Part shown: positions 9,250-17,979 of the stretch, piece after piece
Layout: every line of letters starts with the position of its first letter
Numbering within the stretch: the first letter of the stretch is position 1
Origin: JASHVB01 sp035523995
Lineage (GTDB): Bacteria; Pseudomonadota; Alphaproteobacteria; Acetobacterales; Acetobacteraceae
Assembly (NCBI GenBank): GCA_035523995.1
Contig: DATKPQ010000143.1
Location: forward strand, 1-64,000
Direction of reading: 5' to 3'
Length of the DNA: 64,000 nt
The notes under the pieces: model-generated
Databases searched by the model: none
The model's input: the letters and a program-made list of their open reading frames with translations, nothing else
Told to the model about the DNA's origin: nothing
Made by a program: the position numbers and the translations under genes

Positions 9250-9257
9250 ACGGCATG

Positions 9258-9444
9258 TCCCGTCATGGCCGGGCTTGACCCGGCCATCTTCCTCAACTGA
9301 TCGGGCGCGCACAGAACGCGTCCCAATCGATGATGCGTAAATGGCCGGACCAAGCCCGGCCAAGACGAAAAACGTGTGGCGCGCCGCACTTTCATCCAGC
9401 CGCGGGTCGGCCGCACCGGCCGGTGGTCAACCCGCAATGACATG
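9258..9444. repeat. Long dispersed intergenic repeat, copy 1
   Basis: A 187-base element closely matching 57349-57534 in the same orientation. It opens with a strong palindrome, ATGGCCGGG-CTTG-ACCCGGCCAT, carries a shared core CGATGATnCGnAnATGGCCGG, and closes with GGTnnnAACCCGCAATGACATG. It fills most of the gap between ridA and the alpha/beta hydrolase and contains no gene. The opening hairpin could end ridA transcription. Confidence 0.85.
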
Positions 9445-9543
9445 TGAATCCTTCGGCACTCGCCGAAGCGACGAAGCTGGCGGCACGTGTGCATCCACCG
9501 CCATATCGGACCATCCACTCACGTCCGAAATGGAGCATTCGTC

Positions 9544-10539
9544 ATGCAAGCGGACACCACCCTACCCGAACCGCGCTTACTCGACCCAAGCGAGCAACAC
9601 CTCCGTATCCCCAGTCATCACCTCGGACTATCCTTGTTCTTGCGCCACCTGCCACCGCGATCCGGCACCACAGAGCGCGGCGTCGTGCTGTATGTGCACG
9701 GCGCGACATTTCCATCCGCGCTCTCTATTGCCCACCGTTTCGACGGTCGCTCCTGGCGGGACGATCTATGTGCCGCCGGGTTCCATGTCTGGGGCCTGGA
9801 TTTCCTCGGCTATGGTTGCTCCGATCGCTATCCGCAGATGGAGCATCCCGCCGACGGGAGCGCCCCGCTATGCCAGGCCGAAGATGCCAGCCGGCAGGTC
9901 GAAGCAGCCGTGCGCGCGATCTGCCAGCGGCACGGCGCCCCGCGGATCTCGATCGTCGCGCATTCCTGGGGCACGATTGCGACCGCCCGTTTCGCGGCAC
10001 GTTGTCCCGGCCTGGTCGATCGGCTGGTGCTCTTCGGCGCCATCGCACGGCGCGAACCCGCCGCCGATCCGCCGTCTTACCCCGCCTGGCGCACCGTCAC
10101 GTTACGCGAGCAATGGGAACGGTTCACCGCCGAGGTGCCGCCGGGCGAACCACCGGTGCTGTCGCGCCGGCATTTCGAAGACTGGAGCGAGCGCTACCTC
10201 GACAGCGACCCGCAGGGCCGCCGCATGCAGCCAGCCGGCGTGCGTACCCCAAGCGGCCCGTGGTACGATATCGGCCGCGCGCTGCACGGCGATCTCGCCT
10301 ATGATCCACAGCAGGTGCGGGCACCGGTCGCGATCATCCGCGGCGAATGGGACAGCTTGTGCACCGACGCGGACGCTGCCTGGCTGATGGGCGCGCTGCG
10401 GTCATCGTCGCTGCGGCGCGACGTGAAGATCGCGCGTGCCACGCATCTGATGCACCTGGAAACCAGCCGCTACGCTTTGTATCGCGAGACCGAGACGTTC
10501 TTGCTAGGCCGCGATCCTCCGCCCAACGAACATCATTAA
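9544..10539 (+). CDS. Alpha/beta hydrolase
   Basis: A 331-residue serine hydrolase. The oxyanion strand is VVLYVHGATFPSA, the nucleophile elbow is VAHSWGTIATARF, and the catalytic histidine is in ARATHLMHLE near the end; IRGEWDSLC holds the acid. The ATG at 9544 is preferred to an in-frame start at 9487, because the upstream 19 residues look unrelated to the fold. It is followed 10 bases later by the double ABM-domain gene, whose AAGGAGG lies at this gene's stop, so the two are probably one transcript. Confidence 0.83.
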   Translation: MQADTTLPEPRLLDPSEQHLRIPSHHLGLSLFLRHLPPRSGTTERGVVLYVHGATFPSALSIAHRFDGRSWRDDLCAAGFHVWGLDFLGYGCSDRYPQMEHPADGSAPLCQAEDASRQVEAAVRAICQRHGAPRISIVAHSWGTIATARFAARCPGLVDRLVLFGAIARREPAADPPSYPAWRTVTLREQWERFTAEVPPGEPPVLSRRHFEDWSERYLDSDPQGRRMQPAGVRTPSGPWYDIGRALHGDLAYDPQQVRAPVAIIRGEWDSLCTDADAAWLMGALRSSSLRRDVKIARATHLMHLETSRYALYRETETFLLGRDPPPNEHH

Positions 10540-10549
10540 GGAGGCACCG

Positions 10550-11230
10550 ATGTTTGCCGTGATCTTCGAAGTGCAGCCGAAGGCCGACCGCTGGCAGGAC
10601 TACCTGGATCTCGCCGCCGAACTGCGGCCAGAGTTGCTGCAAGTGGAAGGCTTCATCGATAACGAACGGTTCCGCAGCGTGCAGACCGAGGGCCGCGTGC
10701 TGTCGCTCTCGATCTGGCAGGACGAGAAGGCGCTGGTCCGGTGGCGCACCCATGCCGGCCATCATGTGGTGCAGGAGAAAGGCCGGTTCGCAGTGTTTCA
10801 GGACTATCATCTGCGGGTGGGCGAGATCGCCGCCGATAGCAGCGCGGCGCCGGACGTTCCTCTGCCCAAGCAGCGGTTCGACACAACGGTGGTGGGGATT
10901 GCGAAGACGGTGACGATATCGGAAGCGGAGCCGCCGGAGGCAGGGCAGGGGGGAGTGCGCGATGCAAACGCAATCCGTCAGCGCCTTTGTGTGCCGGCAA
11001 TTGGCCACACCGGCGTTGTGGCAACCCAGGCGTATTCGGGCATTACCAAGCCCGGCAAGATCCTGCTGCTGGTGTCCTGGCGCGATGCGGATGCGGCGCG
11101 CGCATGGCAGCCGCCGGCATCGCCTGAAGGTATCGGCCCGCTACGCCATCGCCATGTACGAGTGATTCGCGATTACAGCCTTGCGGACCGGCGGGAGGCG
11201 CCGCAATACTTTCCACCGGTTCCGCGATGA
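10550..11230 (+). CDS. Protein with two ABM (antibiotic biosynthesis monooxygenase) domains
   Basis: A 226-residue ferredoxin-like alpha-beta barrel protein. Residues 1-90 form a clear ABM domain (VIFEVQPKADRWQDYLDLAA, FRSVQTEGRVLSLSIWQDEK). A second, weaker copy runs from about residue 110 to 215, ending KILLLVSWRDADAARAW and HVRVIRDYSLADRR, which repeats the W-DE/DA-A pattern of the first. ABM proteins act as dimers, so a tandem copy could fold as a single-chain dimer. A strong AAGGAGG precedes the start. Its coupling to an alpha/beta hydrolase suggests aromatic or polyketide-like turnover, but that is inference. Confidence 0.75.
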   Translation: MFAVIFEVQPKADRWQDYLDLAAELRPELLQVEGFIDNERFRSVQTEGRVLSLSIWQDEKALVRWRTHAGHHVVQEKGRFAVFQDYHLRVGEIAADSSAAPDVPLPKQRFDTTVVGIAKTVTISEAEPPEAGQGGVRDANAIRQRLCVPAIGHTGVVATQAYSGITKPGKILLLVSWRDADAARAWQPPASPEGIGPLRHRHVRVIRDYSLADRREAPQYFPPVPR

Positions 11231-11388
11231 TCGCGGCGTTCCGGTTCGTCGGGTTCCGATAGCACCGGATTTGGCTTCGTGTTCGCTGACTGCGGAACGT
11301 TCGCGCCAGTTGGGCCAGGGTATTGGCGGAGGGATAGTGGCATGTATATCACGCGAACTCAGATGACGGGAGGCGGTGTGATCTGATC

Positions 11389-11772
11389 ATGCCGAACGCC
11401 GCAACCTCGCCGCTCGCGACCTATATCGAATATCTCGAAAACGGTGAGCTGGCGTATCAGTTCAGCCCATCCGCCAATGCTGCGGTGTTCCATCCGCGTG
11501 TCATCGCGCCGAAGACCGGCGCGGCCGACCTGGAATGGCGCGTCAGCCAAGGCCAGGGCACGGTCTATGCCACCACCGTGGTGCATCCGCAGCAAGGCGC
11601 GTCCTACAACGTCGCTCTGATCGACATGGATGAAGGCTTCCGCCTGATGAGCCGCGTCGAAGACATCGCGCCCATGGCCGTAAGGATCGGCATGCGGGTG
11701 AAGTTCCGCGTGCATCCGAAGGAAGGCGACGAACCGCCGTACCCCGTCTTCACCCCGGCGGAGGGCGTCTGA
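11389..11772 (+). CDS. DUF35 OB-fold partner of a thiolase, cysteine-free
   Basis: A 127-residue DUF35-like protein. Family members usually pair an N-terminal zinc ribbon with an OB fold and work with a thiolase-like protein. Here the OB part is clear (DLEWRVSQGQGTVYATTVV, YNVALIDMDEGFRLMSRV), but there is no cysteine anywhere, so the zinc ribbon (expected around residues 25-45) is lost. The stop codon lies one base before the thiolase start, indicating translational coupling. Confidence 0.82.
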   Translation: MPNAATSPLATYIEYLENGELAYQFSPSANAAVFHPRVIAPKTGAADLEWRVSQGQGTVYATTVVHPQQGASYNVALIDMDEGFRLMSRVEDIAPMAVRIGMRVKFRVHPKEGDEPPYPVFTPAEGV

Positions 11773-11773
11773 C

Positions 11774-12922
11774 ATGTTGCGGCGAGGCAGCGTCGCCATT
11801 GTTGGCGCGGCGGAATCCGATCTCGGGGCGGTTGCGGCGTTGATGAGCCCTATCGACCTGATGGCGCAGGGCATCCATCGCGCGTTGGAAGATGCCGCTC
11901 TGACGTTGCAGGACGTAGACGGCGTGTTCTGCGCCACCACCCAGGCGCGCACCTCCGTAATGTCCCTGGTGGAGTATCTTGGCCTGCCCGACGCTTATAC
12001 CGATTCCACCATTGTTGGCGGCTCGTCTTTCGAAATCCACGTGGCACATGCCCATGCCGCGTTGGAAGCCGGGCTGTGCAATGTCGCGGTGGTTGCCTAT
12101 GGCAGCACGCAGCGCACAGTCGGCCGCCGCGCCGCCAGCGTGCGCGAATACAATCCATACGAAACCCCGTTCCGCCCGTTCCTGCCTGCCAGCGCCTACG
12201 CGCTCGCCGCCTCGCGCCACATGCATGAATTCGGGACCACGCGCGAACAATTGGCCGAAGTCGCGGTGGCGGCGCGCGAATGGGCGCTGCTGAATCCCGC
12301 GGCGTGGGAGAAGAAGCCGCTCACCATCGCCGATGTGCTGAACGCGCGCCCGGTCAGCGACCCCTTCACCGTGCGCGACTGCTGCCTGGTGACCGATGGC
12401 GGCGGTGCCATCGTCATGACCCGCATCGATCGCGCGCGCGGCATGGCCAAGCTGCCGGTGCCCGTGCTGGGCTGGGGGCAGTGCATCACGCATGCGACGA
12501 TTTCCTCCATGCCGGACCTGACGCACACGGGTGCGATCCAGTCCGGCGCCGCGGCTTATGCGATGGCGGGGATGCGGCCGGCCGATATCGACGTGATTGC
12601 GCTGTACGATGCCTTCACCATCAACACGATCCTGTTCCTGGAAGACCTCGGCTTCTGCCCGAAAGGCGAAGGCGGCCGCTTCGTGGAGAACGGCCGCATC
12701 GGCCCAACCGGTGACGTCGCGGTGAACACCAACGGCGGTGGGCTTTCCTACTGCCATCCCGGCATGTACGGCTTGTTCCTGCTGATCGAGGCGGTGCGGC
12801 AGTTGCGTATCGAATGCGGTCCGCGCCAGGTGGCCGGTGCGGAGGCCGCTTTGGTGCACGGCAATGGCGGCGTGCTGTCGGCACAAGCGACGGTGATTCT
12901 CGGGGGACCGTCCACGGTGTAG
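11774..12922 (+). CDS. Thiolase-like (non-condensing) protein
   Basis: A 382-residue thiolase-fold protein of the type that pairs with DUF35. The position of the usual nucleophilic cysteine reads VGGSSFEIHVAHAHAALEAG (82-85 GGSS), so the classical acyl-cysteine is absent. The later blocks remain: IALYDAFTINTILFLEDLGF and VNTNGGGLSYCHPGMYG. Related proteins are annotated as acetyl-CoA acetyltransferase, but this one probably acts as a lyase or in CoA-ester retro-aldol chemistry, if it is catalytic at all. It is coupled to the upstream DUF35 gene and followed by a 390-base gap. Confidence 0.83.
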   Translation: MLRRGSVAIVGAAESDLGAVAALMSPIDLMAQGIHRALEDAALTLQDVDGVFCATTQARTSVMSLVEYLGLPDAYTDSTIVGGSSFEIHVAHAHAALEAGLCNVAVVAYGSTQRTVGRRAASVREYNPYETPFRPFLPASAYALAASRHMHEFGTTREQLAEVAVAAREWALLNPAAWEKKPLTIADVLNARPVSDPFTVRDCCLVTDGGGAIVMTRIDRARGMAKLPVPVLGWGQCITHATISSMPDLTHTGAIQSGAAAYAMAGMRPADIDVIALYDAFTINTILFLEDLGFCPKGEGGRFVENGRIGPTGDVAVNTNGGGLSYCHPGMYGLFLLIEAVRQLRIECGPRQVAGAEAALVHGNGGVLSAQATVILGGPSTV

Positions 12923-13312
12923 GCGCAGGCGATTTATCTGCGCCCGGGGATGGATGCTGATGCGACCCATGAAAGCGAAACGCATCTTATTCGCGGGTGC
13001 TGCTATTACTGCCAAATTGGCGGCTGCTCCCTGCCGTCGCAGGCAAGAGATCGGAGCATCGAGGTTGTCGTGCTGGATGGGATCGATCCGCAAAGTGACG
13101 CGTTCATGCCCATTCAAGAAGCCATGAAGTCTATTCACGATCACTCGCCACTGTCACTTACGGCAGATGTGATCGATTCAACTGCCTCGCATACTTACAC
13201 CTATTGGTCTTGCCATGAGGTGCCCGGCATCGGCTGCTCGTGGTAGGAATCCAGCACCATCCATGCAACTCCGCACTCCACGCCCAACCGCTGCCCCACC
13301 CCCGAGGCCCCA
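12923..13312. other. Gap with a weak 98-codon ORF (12950-13246, plus)
   Basis: This gap separates the thiolase from the luciferase-like gene. It contains one ORF of 98 codons at 12950-13246 with a cysteine-rich start (CCYYCQIGGC), which matches no family I know. It has no clear ribosome binding site, and base usage is less GC-biased than the neighbours. It may be a small gene or chance. Confidence 0.3.
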
Positions 13313-14512
13313 ATGAAAGTCTTCGTCTTCGACCTCCTCGCCTACGGCGAGCATCTCGACCACCTGAAGGTCAACAACGAACTTCCCTACCCCCTCTCGT
13401 CGCGCCATTTCAAACCCGAAATCGCAATCCGCACCTACGCAGAGCACCTCGACGCGTGGGAAGAAATCGACCGCCTGGGCTACGACGGCCTGGGCTTCAA
13501 CGAGCACCATTGCTCGCCCTACGGCCTGATGAACTCCCCCAACCTGATGGCCGCCAGCGCCGCCCAGCGCACCAAGCGCGTCCGCCTGCTGATCTACGGC
13601 AACCTGCTCCCCCTGCACGAACCGCTGCGACTCGCCGAGGAACTGGCGATGCTGGACTGCCTCAGCCAGGGCCGGCTGATCTCCGGCTTCGCCCGCGGCA
13701 TTCCGCGCGAATACCAGGTGCACAACATCGCCTTGTCGGACTCGCGCGCTCGGTTCGAGGAAGCCTACGAGATCATCACCCGCGCCTGGACCGACGACGT
13801 GTTCAGCTACCAGGGCCGCTTCTGGTCGTATCGCGACGTGGCGCTGTGGCCACGCCCGGTGCAGCGTCCGGGCCCGGAAATCTGGATGCCGATCGTCGGC
13901 AGCAAGGAATCGATCGAGTTCGCCGCCCGCCATAACATCCGCATCACGCCGGGCCTCGCGCCCGGCGGTTTGCAGGACGACATCATCCGCTATTACGCGA
14001 CGTGCCTCGCACGCAACGGCCACACGATAACGCCGGAGCATCTGTCGCTGGGGCTTTCGGTCTATGTGGCCGACAGCAAGGCGCAAGCGGTGCGGGAATG
14101 CGGCCCCTACCTCCTCTATTTCAATCGCACCCTGTTCTCGCACGGCAACTTCACCGAAACGAGTTTACAGCGCCAGGCCGGCTATGCGTCGGATGCGTCG
14201 CTGGATTACGTGCGCCCGGAGAACCTGCACGCAGCAGAGCATGCGCGCGAGGATTTCCGTGGCATGACGATGGAGGGTGTGGCGCGCCTGGCCGAACGCG
14301 TGCCCTGGGGCACGCCGCAGGAGGTGGCCGAGCGTATCATCGCGTTGGGAAACCACACCGGCGCGAACACGGTGCAGATCGGCTTCAACCGCGGCGCCAT
14401 GCCGCAGGAGATGTTCCTTGAGCAGATCAGGCGTTTCGCGAGGGACGTGCTGCCGATCGTGCAGGCGCATCAGGTGACGAAGGTGCCGGCGGCGGAGGAG
14501 ATGGGGGTATAG
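13313..14512 (+). CDS. Luciferase-like (LLM) flavin monooxygenase
   Basis: A 399-residue TIM-barrel flavin-dependent oxidoreductase of the bacterial luciferase type, using reduced FMN supplied by a separate reductase. Seen are DRLGYDGLGFNEHHCSPYGL near residue 60, LIYGNLLPLHEPLRLAEELA, the DCLSQGRLISGFARGIPREY stretch near the phosphate site, and EIWMPIVGSKESIEFAAR. There is no flavin reductase gene nearby. It lies downstream of the DUF35/thiolase pair, and an oxidative step in degradation of a CoA-linked or terpenoid compound is plausible. Confidence 0.87.
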   Translation: MKVFVFDLLAYGEHLDHLKVNNELPYPLSSRHFKPEIAIRTYAEHLDAWEEIDRLGYDGLGFNEHHCSPYGLMNSPNLMAASAAQRTKRVRLLIYGNLLPLHEPLRLAEELAMLDCLSQGRLISGFARGIPREYQVHNIALSDSRARFEEAYEIITRAWTDDVFSYQGRFWSYRDVALWPRPVQRPGPEIWMPIVGSKESIEFAARHNIRITPGLAPGGLQDDIIRYYATCLARNGHTITPEHLSLGLSVYVADSKAQAVRECGPYLLYFNRTLFSHGNFTETSLQRQAGYASDASLDYVRPENLHAAEHAREDFRGMTMEGVARLAERVPWGTPQEVAERIIALGNHTGANTVQIGFNRGAMPQEMFLEQIRRFARDVLPIVQAHQVTKVPAAEEMGV

Positions 14513-14520
14513 GTTCTAAC

Positions 14521-14635
14521 ATGTCATTGCGAGGAGCGAAGCGACGAGGCAACCCGGGTCGTGTGGGTGTACGGATGGTCCGGAAACCTCCCCGAAACGA
14601 GGTTGCTTCGTCGCTACGCTCTTCGCAATGACATA
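14521..14635. repeat. Dispersed inverted repeat, family A copy 1
   Basis: An inverted repeat with about 33-base arms: ATGTCATTGCGAGGAGCGAA at 14521 and its mirror, ending CTTCGCAATGACAT at 14634. Further copies of the same element lie at 16166, 17841, 47045 and 57254. It starts eight bases after the luciferase-like gene stop and may fold as a long hairpin in the transcript. Confidence 0.88.
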
Positions 14636-14768
14636 CTGTGGGCCGTGCGGCGCTTGTCTGAGTTCCGCGTACTATAGGTCGCCTATCACGATGGCCAGGC
14701 CGATCTCAAACAGGAACGAGTGATCTCCGGCGGGCGCTGCTGCTGCATACGAAGAGGAAGGAAACGCA

Positions 14769-16157
14769 ATGACCATCGCTACCGACCTGGCCAGCCGCAT
14801 CTGCAAACTGACCTTCGACTCCTTGCCGTCGGCGGCCGTGCACTGGGCGCGCGTCGGCATCATCGACACGGTGGGCGTGACTCTGGCCGGCGCCACGGAA
14901 CCCTGCGCTGCTCTGGCGCGCCGCGTCTCCGCTCCTGCGCCAGGCGACGCATTATTGTTCGGCACTGCCACGCGCACGGCCCCGGCCGAAGCGGCCTGGG
15001 TCAATGGCACGGCCTCGCATGCGCTGGATTTCGACGATTGCAGCAACACGCTGGGTGGCCATCCCTCGGCGCCTGTTCTGCCGGCTTTGTTCGCCCTGGC
15101 CGACGGCACGTCGCTGAACGGCCGCGACGTGATAACCGCCTACATTGCCGGTTTCGAAACCGAAACCCGCATCGCCCGCGCGGTGAATTTCTATCATTAC
15201 GAGAAAGGCTGGCACCCGACCGCGACTCTCGGCGTGTTCGGTGCTGCCGCGGCATGTTCGTCCCTGCTGCGACTGACTTCGGAGCAATCGGCGGCGGCGC
15301 TGGCGATTGCCGCGTCTTTTTCGTCCGGTCTGAAGGCGAATTTCGGCACTATGACCAAGCCGCTGCATGTCGGCCAGTCCGGCCGCAACGGGCTGGTGGC
15401 GGCGCTGCTGGCACGCGAAAACTTCACCGCCAGTTTCGACGCGATAGAGCATTCGCAAGGCTTCTTCCGCGTCTTCAATGGCGAGGGCAATTTCGACGCC
15501 GACGCCGTGCTGCGCGACTGGGGGGCGCCGCTGGACATCGTCACCCCGGGTATCGCGATCAAGCAATATCCCTGCTGCGGCAGCACGCATCCGGCGGTCG
15601 ATGCCATGCTGCACCTGGTCTGCCAGCACGGCCTGAAGCCAGACCAAGTCGAGCGTGTCGTTTCCCGCACCCACCAGCGTCGGCTGCGCCACACCAACCG
15701 CCCGCACCTGCGCAGCAACCTGGACGCCAAGTTCAGCGTCCAATACTGCCTGGCACGGGCGTTGCTGGATGGGCGTGTGGTGCTGTCGCAGTTCGAAGGC
15801 ACGGCGCACGAGGATCCGCGGATCGCGCCGCTGATGGCGCGCATCGAGGCCTATCCGCAGCCGGACGTCATCCCGGATGACGGCAAGCATTTCGGCGCCG
15901 ATGTCGAGGTATTCACCAAGGATGGAAGCCGCTACGCGCATTCGGTGGAACAGCCGCTGGGCCGCACATCCGTCAATCCGTTGCCGCAGGTTCAGCTCGA
16001 AGCCAAATTCCTCGATTGCGCCCAGCGCAGCGTAACCCCGGATGCCGCAGAGCAAGCGCTGGACCTGCTGCGCCGGTTCGATTCGCTGCCCCGCGTTGCG
16101 GCGGTGACCGACATTCTCGCGGGCGGCGTTGCGCCAGGGGCGGCGCGGGACACCTAG
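14769..16157 (+). CDS. MmgE/PrpD family protein
   Basis: A 462-residue member of the MmgE/PrpD family, whose known members dehydrate 2-methylcitrate, isomerise aconitate-like acids or decarboxylate cis-aconitate. Evidence: GIIDTVGVTLAGATEPCAAL near the N-terminus, WVNGTASHALDFDDCSNTLG around residue 80 with the conserved H-x-LDFDD motif, the FSSGLKANFGTMTKPLHVGQ segment, and KQYPCCGSTHPAVDAML. The start is preceded by GAGGAAGGAAACGCA. The next gene on the same strand is a TcuA-like flavoprotein, so the pair may process a tricarboxylic acid, but this is inferred. Confidence 0.9.
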   Translation: MTIATDLASRICKLTFDSLPSAAVHWARVGIIDTVGVTLAGATEPCAALARRVSAPAPGDALLFGTATRTAPAEAAWVNGTASHALDFDDCSNTLGGHPSAPVLPALFALADGTSLNGRDVITAYIAGFETETRIARAVNFYHYEKGWHPTATLGVFGAAAACSSLLRLTSEQSAAALAIAASFSSGLKANFGTMTKPLHVGQSGRNGLVAALLARENFTASFDAIEHSQGFFRVFNGEGNFDADAVLRDWGAPLDIVTPGIAIKQYPCCGSTHPAVDAMLHLVCQHGLKPDQVERVVSRTHQRRLRHTNRPHLRSNLDAKFSVQYCLARALLDGRVVLSQFEGTAHEDPRIAPLMARIEAYPQPDVIPDDGKHFGADVEVFTKDGSRYAHSVEQPLGRTSVNPLPQVQLEAKFLDCAQRSVTPDAAEQALDLLRRFDSLPRVAAVTDILAGGVAPGAARDT

Positions 16158-16165
16158 CCGACCCT

Positions 16166-16279
16166 ATGTCATTGCGAGGAGCGTAGCGACGAAGCAACTT
16201 CGGTCGTCGGGGCGCACGGATGATCCGGGCGATTCTCCGAACGAGGTTGCTTCGTCGCTGTGCTCCTGAGCAATGACAT
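16166..16279. repeat. Dispersed inverted repeat, family A copy 2
   Basis: The same inverted repeat as at 14521, with arms ATGTCATTGCGAGGAGCGTA and the mirrored GCTCCTGAGCAATGACAT. It lies between the MmgE/PrpD stop and the tcuA-like start, nine bases after the former. Confidence 0.88.
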
Positions 16280-16318
16280 GATACGCCGCACTGACCTAAT
16301 ACCCGTGGAGACCAGTCC

Positions 16319-17818
16319 ATGACCCCAGCCGAATTGCCGCAGCCTGATATACTCGTGGTGGGTGCGGGGAATGCTGCGGCCAATGCCGCGCTCGCCGCGC
16401 ATGAGACAGGCGCGCGCGTCGCCATGATCGAGGCGGCCCCCGAAGACGCGCGCGCCGGCAATTCCGCGTTCACCGGCGGCGCCTTCCGCTTTGTGCACGA
16501 GGGCGTCAAGGACTTGCTCCGGATCGCACCGGACATCGAAAGCCTCGACCTCGATACGATCGATTTCGGTACCTACACCCGCGAGCAATATTTCGACGAC
16601 ATGGGGCGGCTGACCGAATATCGCTGCGATCCGGAGCTGACCGACATTCTCATCAGCGGCAGCACCGACGCTGCGATCTGGCTGCGCCGGCACGGCGTGC
16701 GTTTCCAACCGGCGCTCGGGCGTCAGGCCTTCAAGGTTGACGGGCGATTCAAGTTCTGGGGCGGGTTGGCCTGCCACATTTTGGGCGGCGGCCTGCATCT
16801 GACTCAAACGTTGCACGAGGCGCTGTCGCGCGCCGGCATCCCGGTGTTGTACCGCACGCAGGCGGTTGGATTGCTGCAGGATGATGCTCGGGTGAGCGGG
16901 GTTCGCGTGGTGCATGGCGGGCGCCGTTATGACCTGCGTGCCAAGGCGGTGGTGTTGGCCTGCGGCGGGTTCGAGTCCAATCCGGAGATGCGTGCGCGGT
17001 ATCTGGGGCCGAACTGGGACCTCGCGAAGGTGCGCGGCACGCGGTACAATACCGGCTGGGGTCATCGCATGGCGATGGATATCGGCGCCGCAGTGACCGG
17101 CCATTGGTCGGGCGCGCATGCGGTGCAGTGGGACATGAACGCGCCGGAATTCGGCGACATCGCCATCGGCGACCGTTTTCAAAAACACAATTACCCGTTC
17201 GGCATCCTGGTCAACGCGCGCGGCGAGCGTTTTCTCGACGAGGGGCTGGATTTCCACAGCTACACCTATGCGAAATACGGCCACGAGGTGATGCGCCAGC
17301 CGGGATTGTTCGCCTGGCAGGTGTTCGACCAGAAGATCGTGCATCTGCTTCGCGACGAATATCGCATCGCGCGGATCACCAAGGAACAAGCCAACACGCT
17401 GGAGGAACTCGCCGGCAAGCTGACGGGCGTCGATCCGCGCGGCTTCCTGCGCACGGCAGAAGCGTACAATGCCGCCTCGCGTCCCGAAGTGCCGTTCAAT
17501 CCCAATGTCCATGACGGGCTGCGCACCAACGGGTTGGCAATCGACAAGACGAACTGGGCGAACAAGCTGGATGCACCGCCCTACCACGCCTATGGCGTGA
17601 CCGCGGGGGTTACTTTCACGTTCGGCGGGTTGAAAGTCTCGGCCAGATCCGAGGTGGTGGACGCGTCAGGCGCCCCGATCAGCGGTCTGTTCGCGGCCGG
17701 GGAGATTGTCGGCGGATTGTATTACCACAATTACGGTTCGGGTACGGGGCTGGTCGCCGGGGTGGTGTTCGGGCGTCTTGCGGGTGGGGGTGCCGCGCAA
17801 GCGGCCCGGTCGCCGTAA
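16319..17818 (+). CDS. TcuA-like FAD-dependent dehydrogenase
   Basis: A 499-residue flavoprotein of the fumarate reductase/succinate dehydrogenase family, closest in wording to tricarballylate dehydrogenase TcuA. The FAD-binding Rossmann motif is DILVVGAGNAAANAALAAHE (residues 10-29), followed by EDARAGNSAFTGGAFRF. The C-terminal FAD stretch is GLFAAGEIVGGLYYHNYGSG. Typical TcuA systems include TcuB, an iron-sulfur cytochrome partner, which is not beside this gene, so the electron acceptor is unclear. MmgE/PrpD lies directly upstream, separated only by repeat copy 2. Confidence 0.82.
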   Translation: MTPAELPQPDILVVGAGNAAANAALAAHETGARVAMIEAAPEDARAGNSAFTGGAFRFVHEGVKDLLRIAPDIESLDLDTIDFGTYTREQYFDDMGRLTEYRCDPELTDILISGSTDAAIWLRRHGVRFQPALGRQAFKVDGRFKFWGGLACHILGGGLHLTQTLHEALSRAGIPVLYRTQAVGLLQDDARVSGVRVVHGGRRYDLRAKAVVLACGGFESNPEMRARYLGPNWDLAKVRGTRYNTGWGHRMAMDIGAAVTGHWSGAHAVQWDMNAPEFGDIAIGDRFQKHNYPFGILVNARGERFLDEGLDFHSYTYAKYGHEVMRQPGLFAWQVFDQKIVHLLRDEYRIARITKEQANTLEELAGKLTGVDPRGFLRTAEAYNAASRPEVPFNPNVHDGLRTNGLAIDKTNWANKLDAPPYHAYGVTAGVTFTFGGLKVSARSEVVDASGAPISGLFAAGEIVGGLYYHNYGSGTGLVAGVVFGRLAGGGAAQAARSP

Positions 17819-17840
17819 CGTTGTGGAATCCAAGACCGGT

Positions 17841-17951
17841 TGTTATTGCGACCAGCGTAGCGACGACGCAATTCCGGTCATTTAGGGCACCAATAATTCG
17901 AGCAACTTCCGCAACGAGGTTGCTTCATCGCTACGCTCCGCGCAATGACAT
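17841..17951. repeat. Dispersed inverted repeat, family A copy 3 (degenerate)
   Basis: A diverged copy of the 14521 element. The left arm reads TGTTATTGCGACCAGCGTAG and the right arm ends GCTCCGCGCAATGACAT. It sits between the convergent stops of the TcuA-like gene and the Hint protein gene. Confidence 0.8.
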
Positions 17952-17979
17952 CCACTGATGTTCCAATAAAACCACTGCG

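Noticed and set aside
11750..13144. Minus-strand 464-codon frame opposite the thiolase-like gene
   Set aside because: Antisense shadow; the plus strand carries conserved thiolase blocks.
12950..13246. 98-codon ORF as a confident gene
   Set aside because: Lacks a ribosome binding site and known motifs; kept only as a note on the gap.
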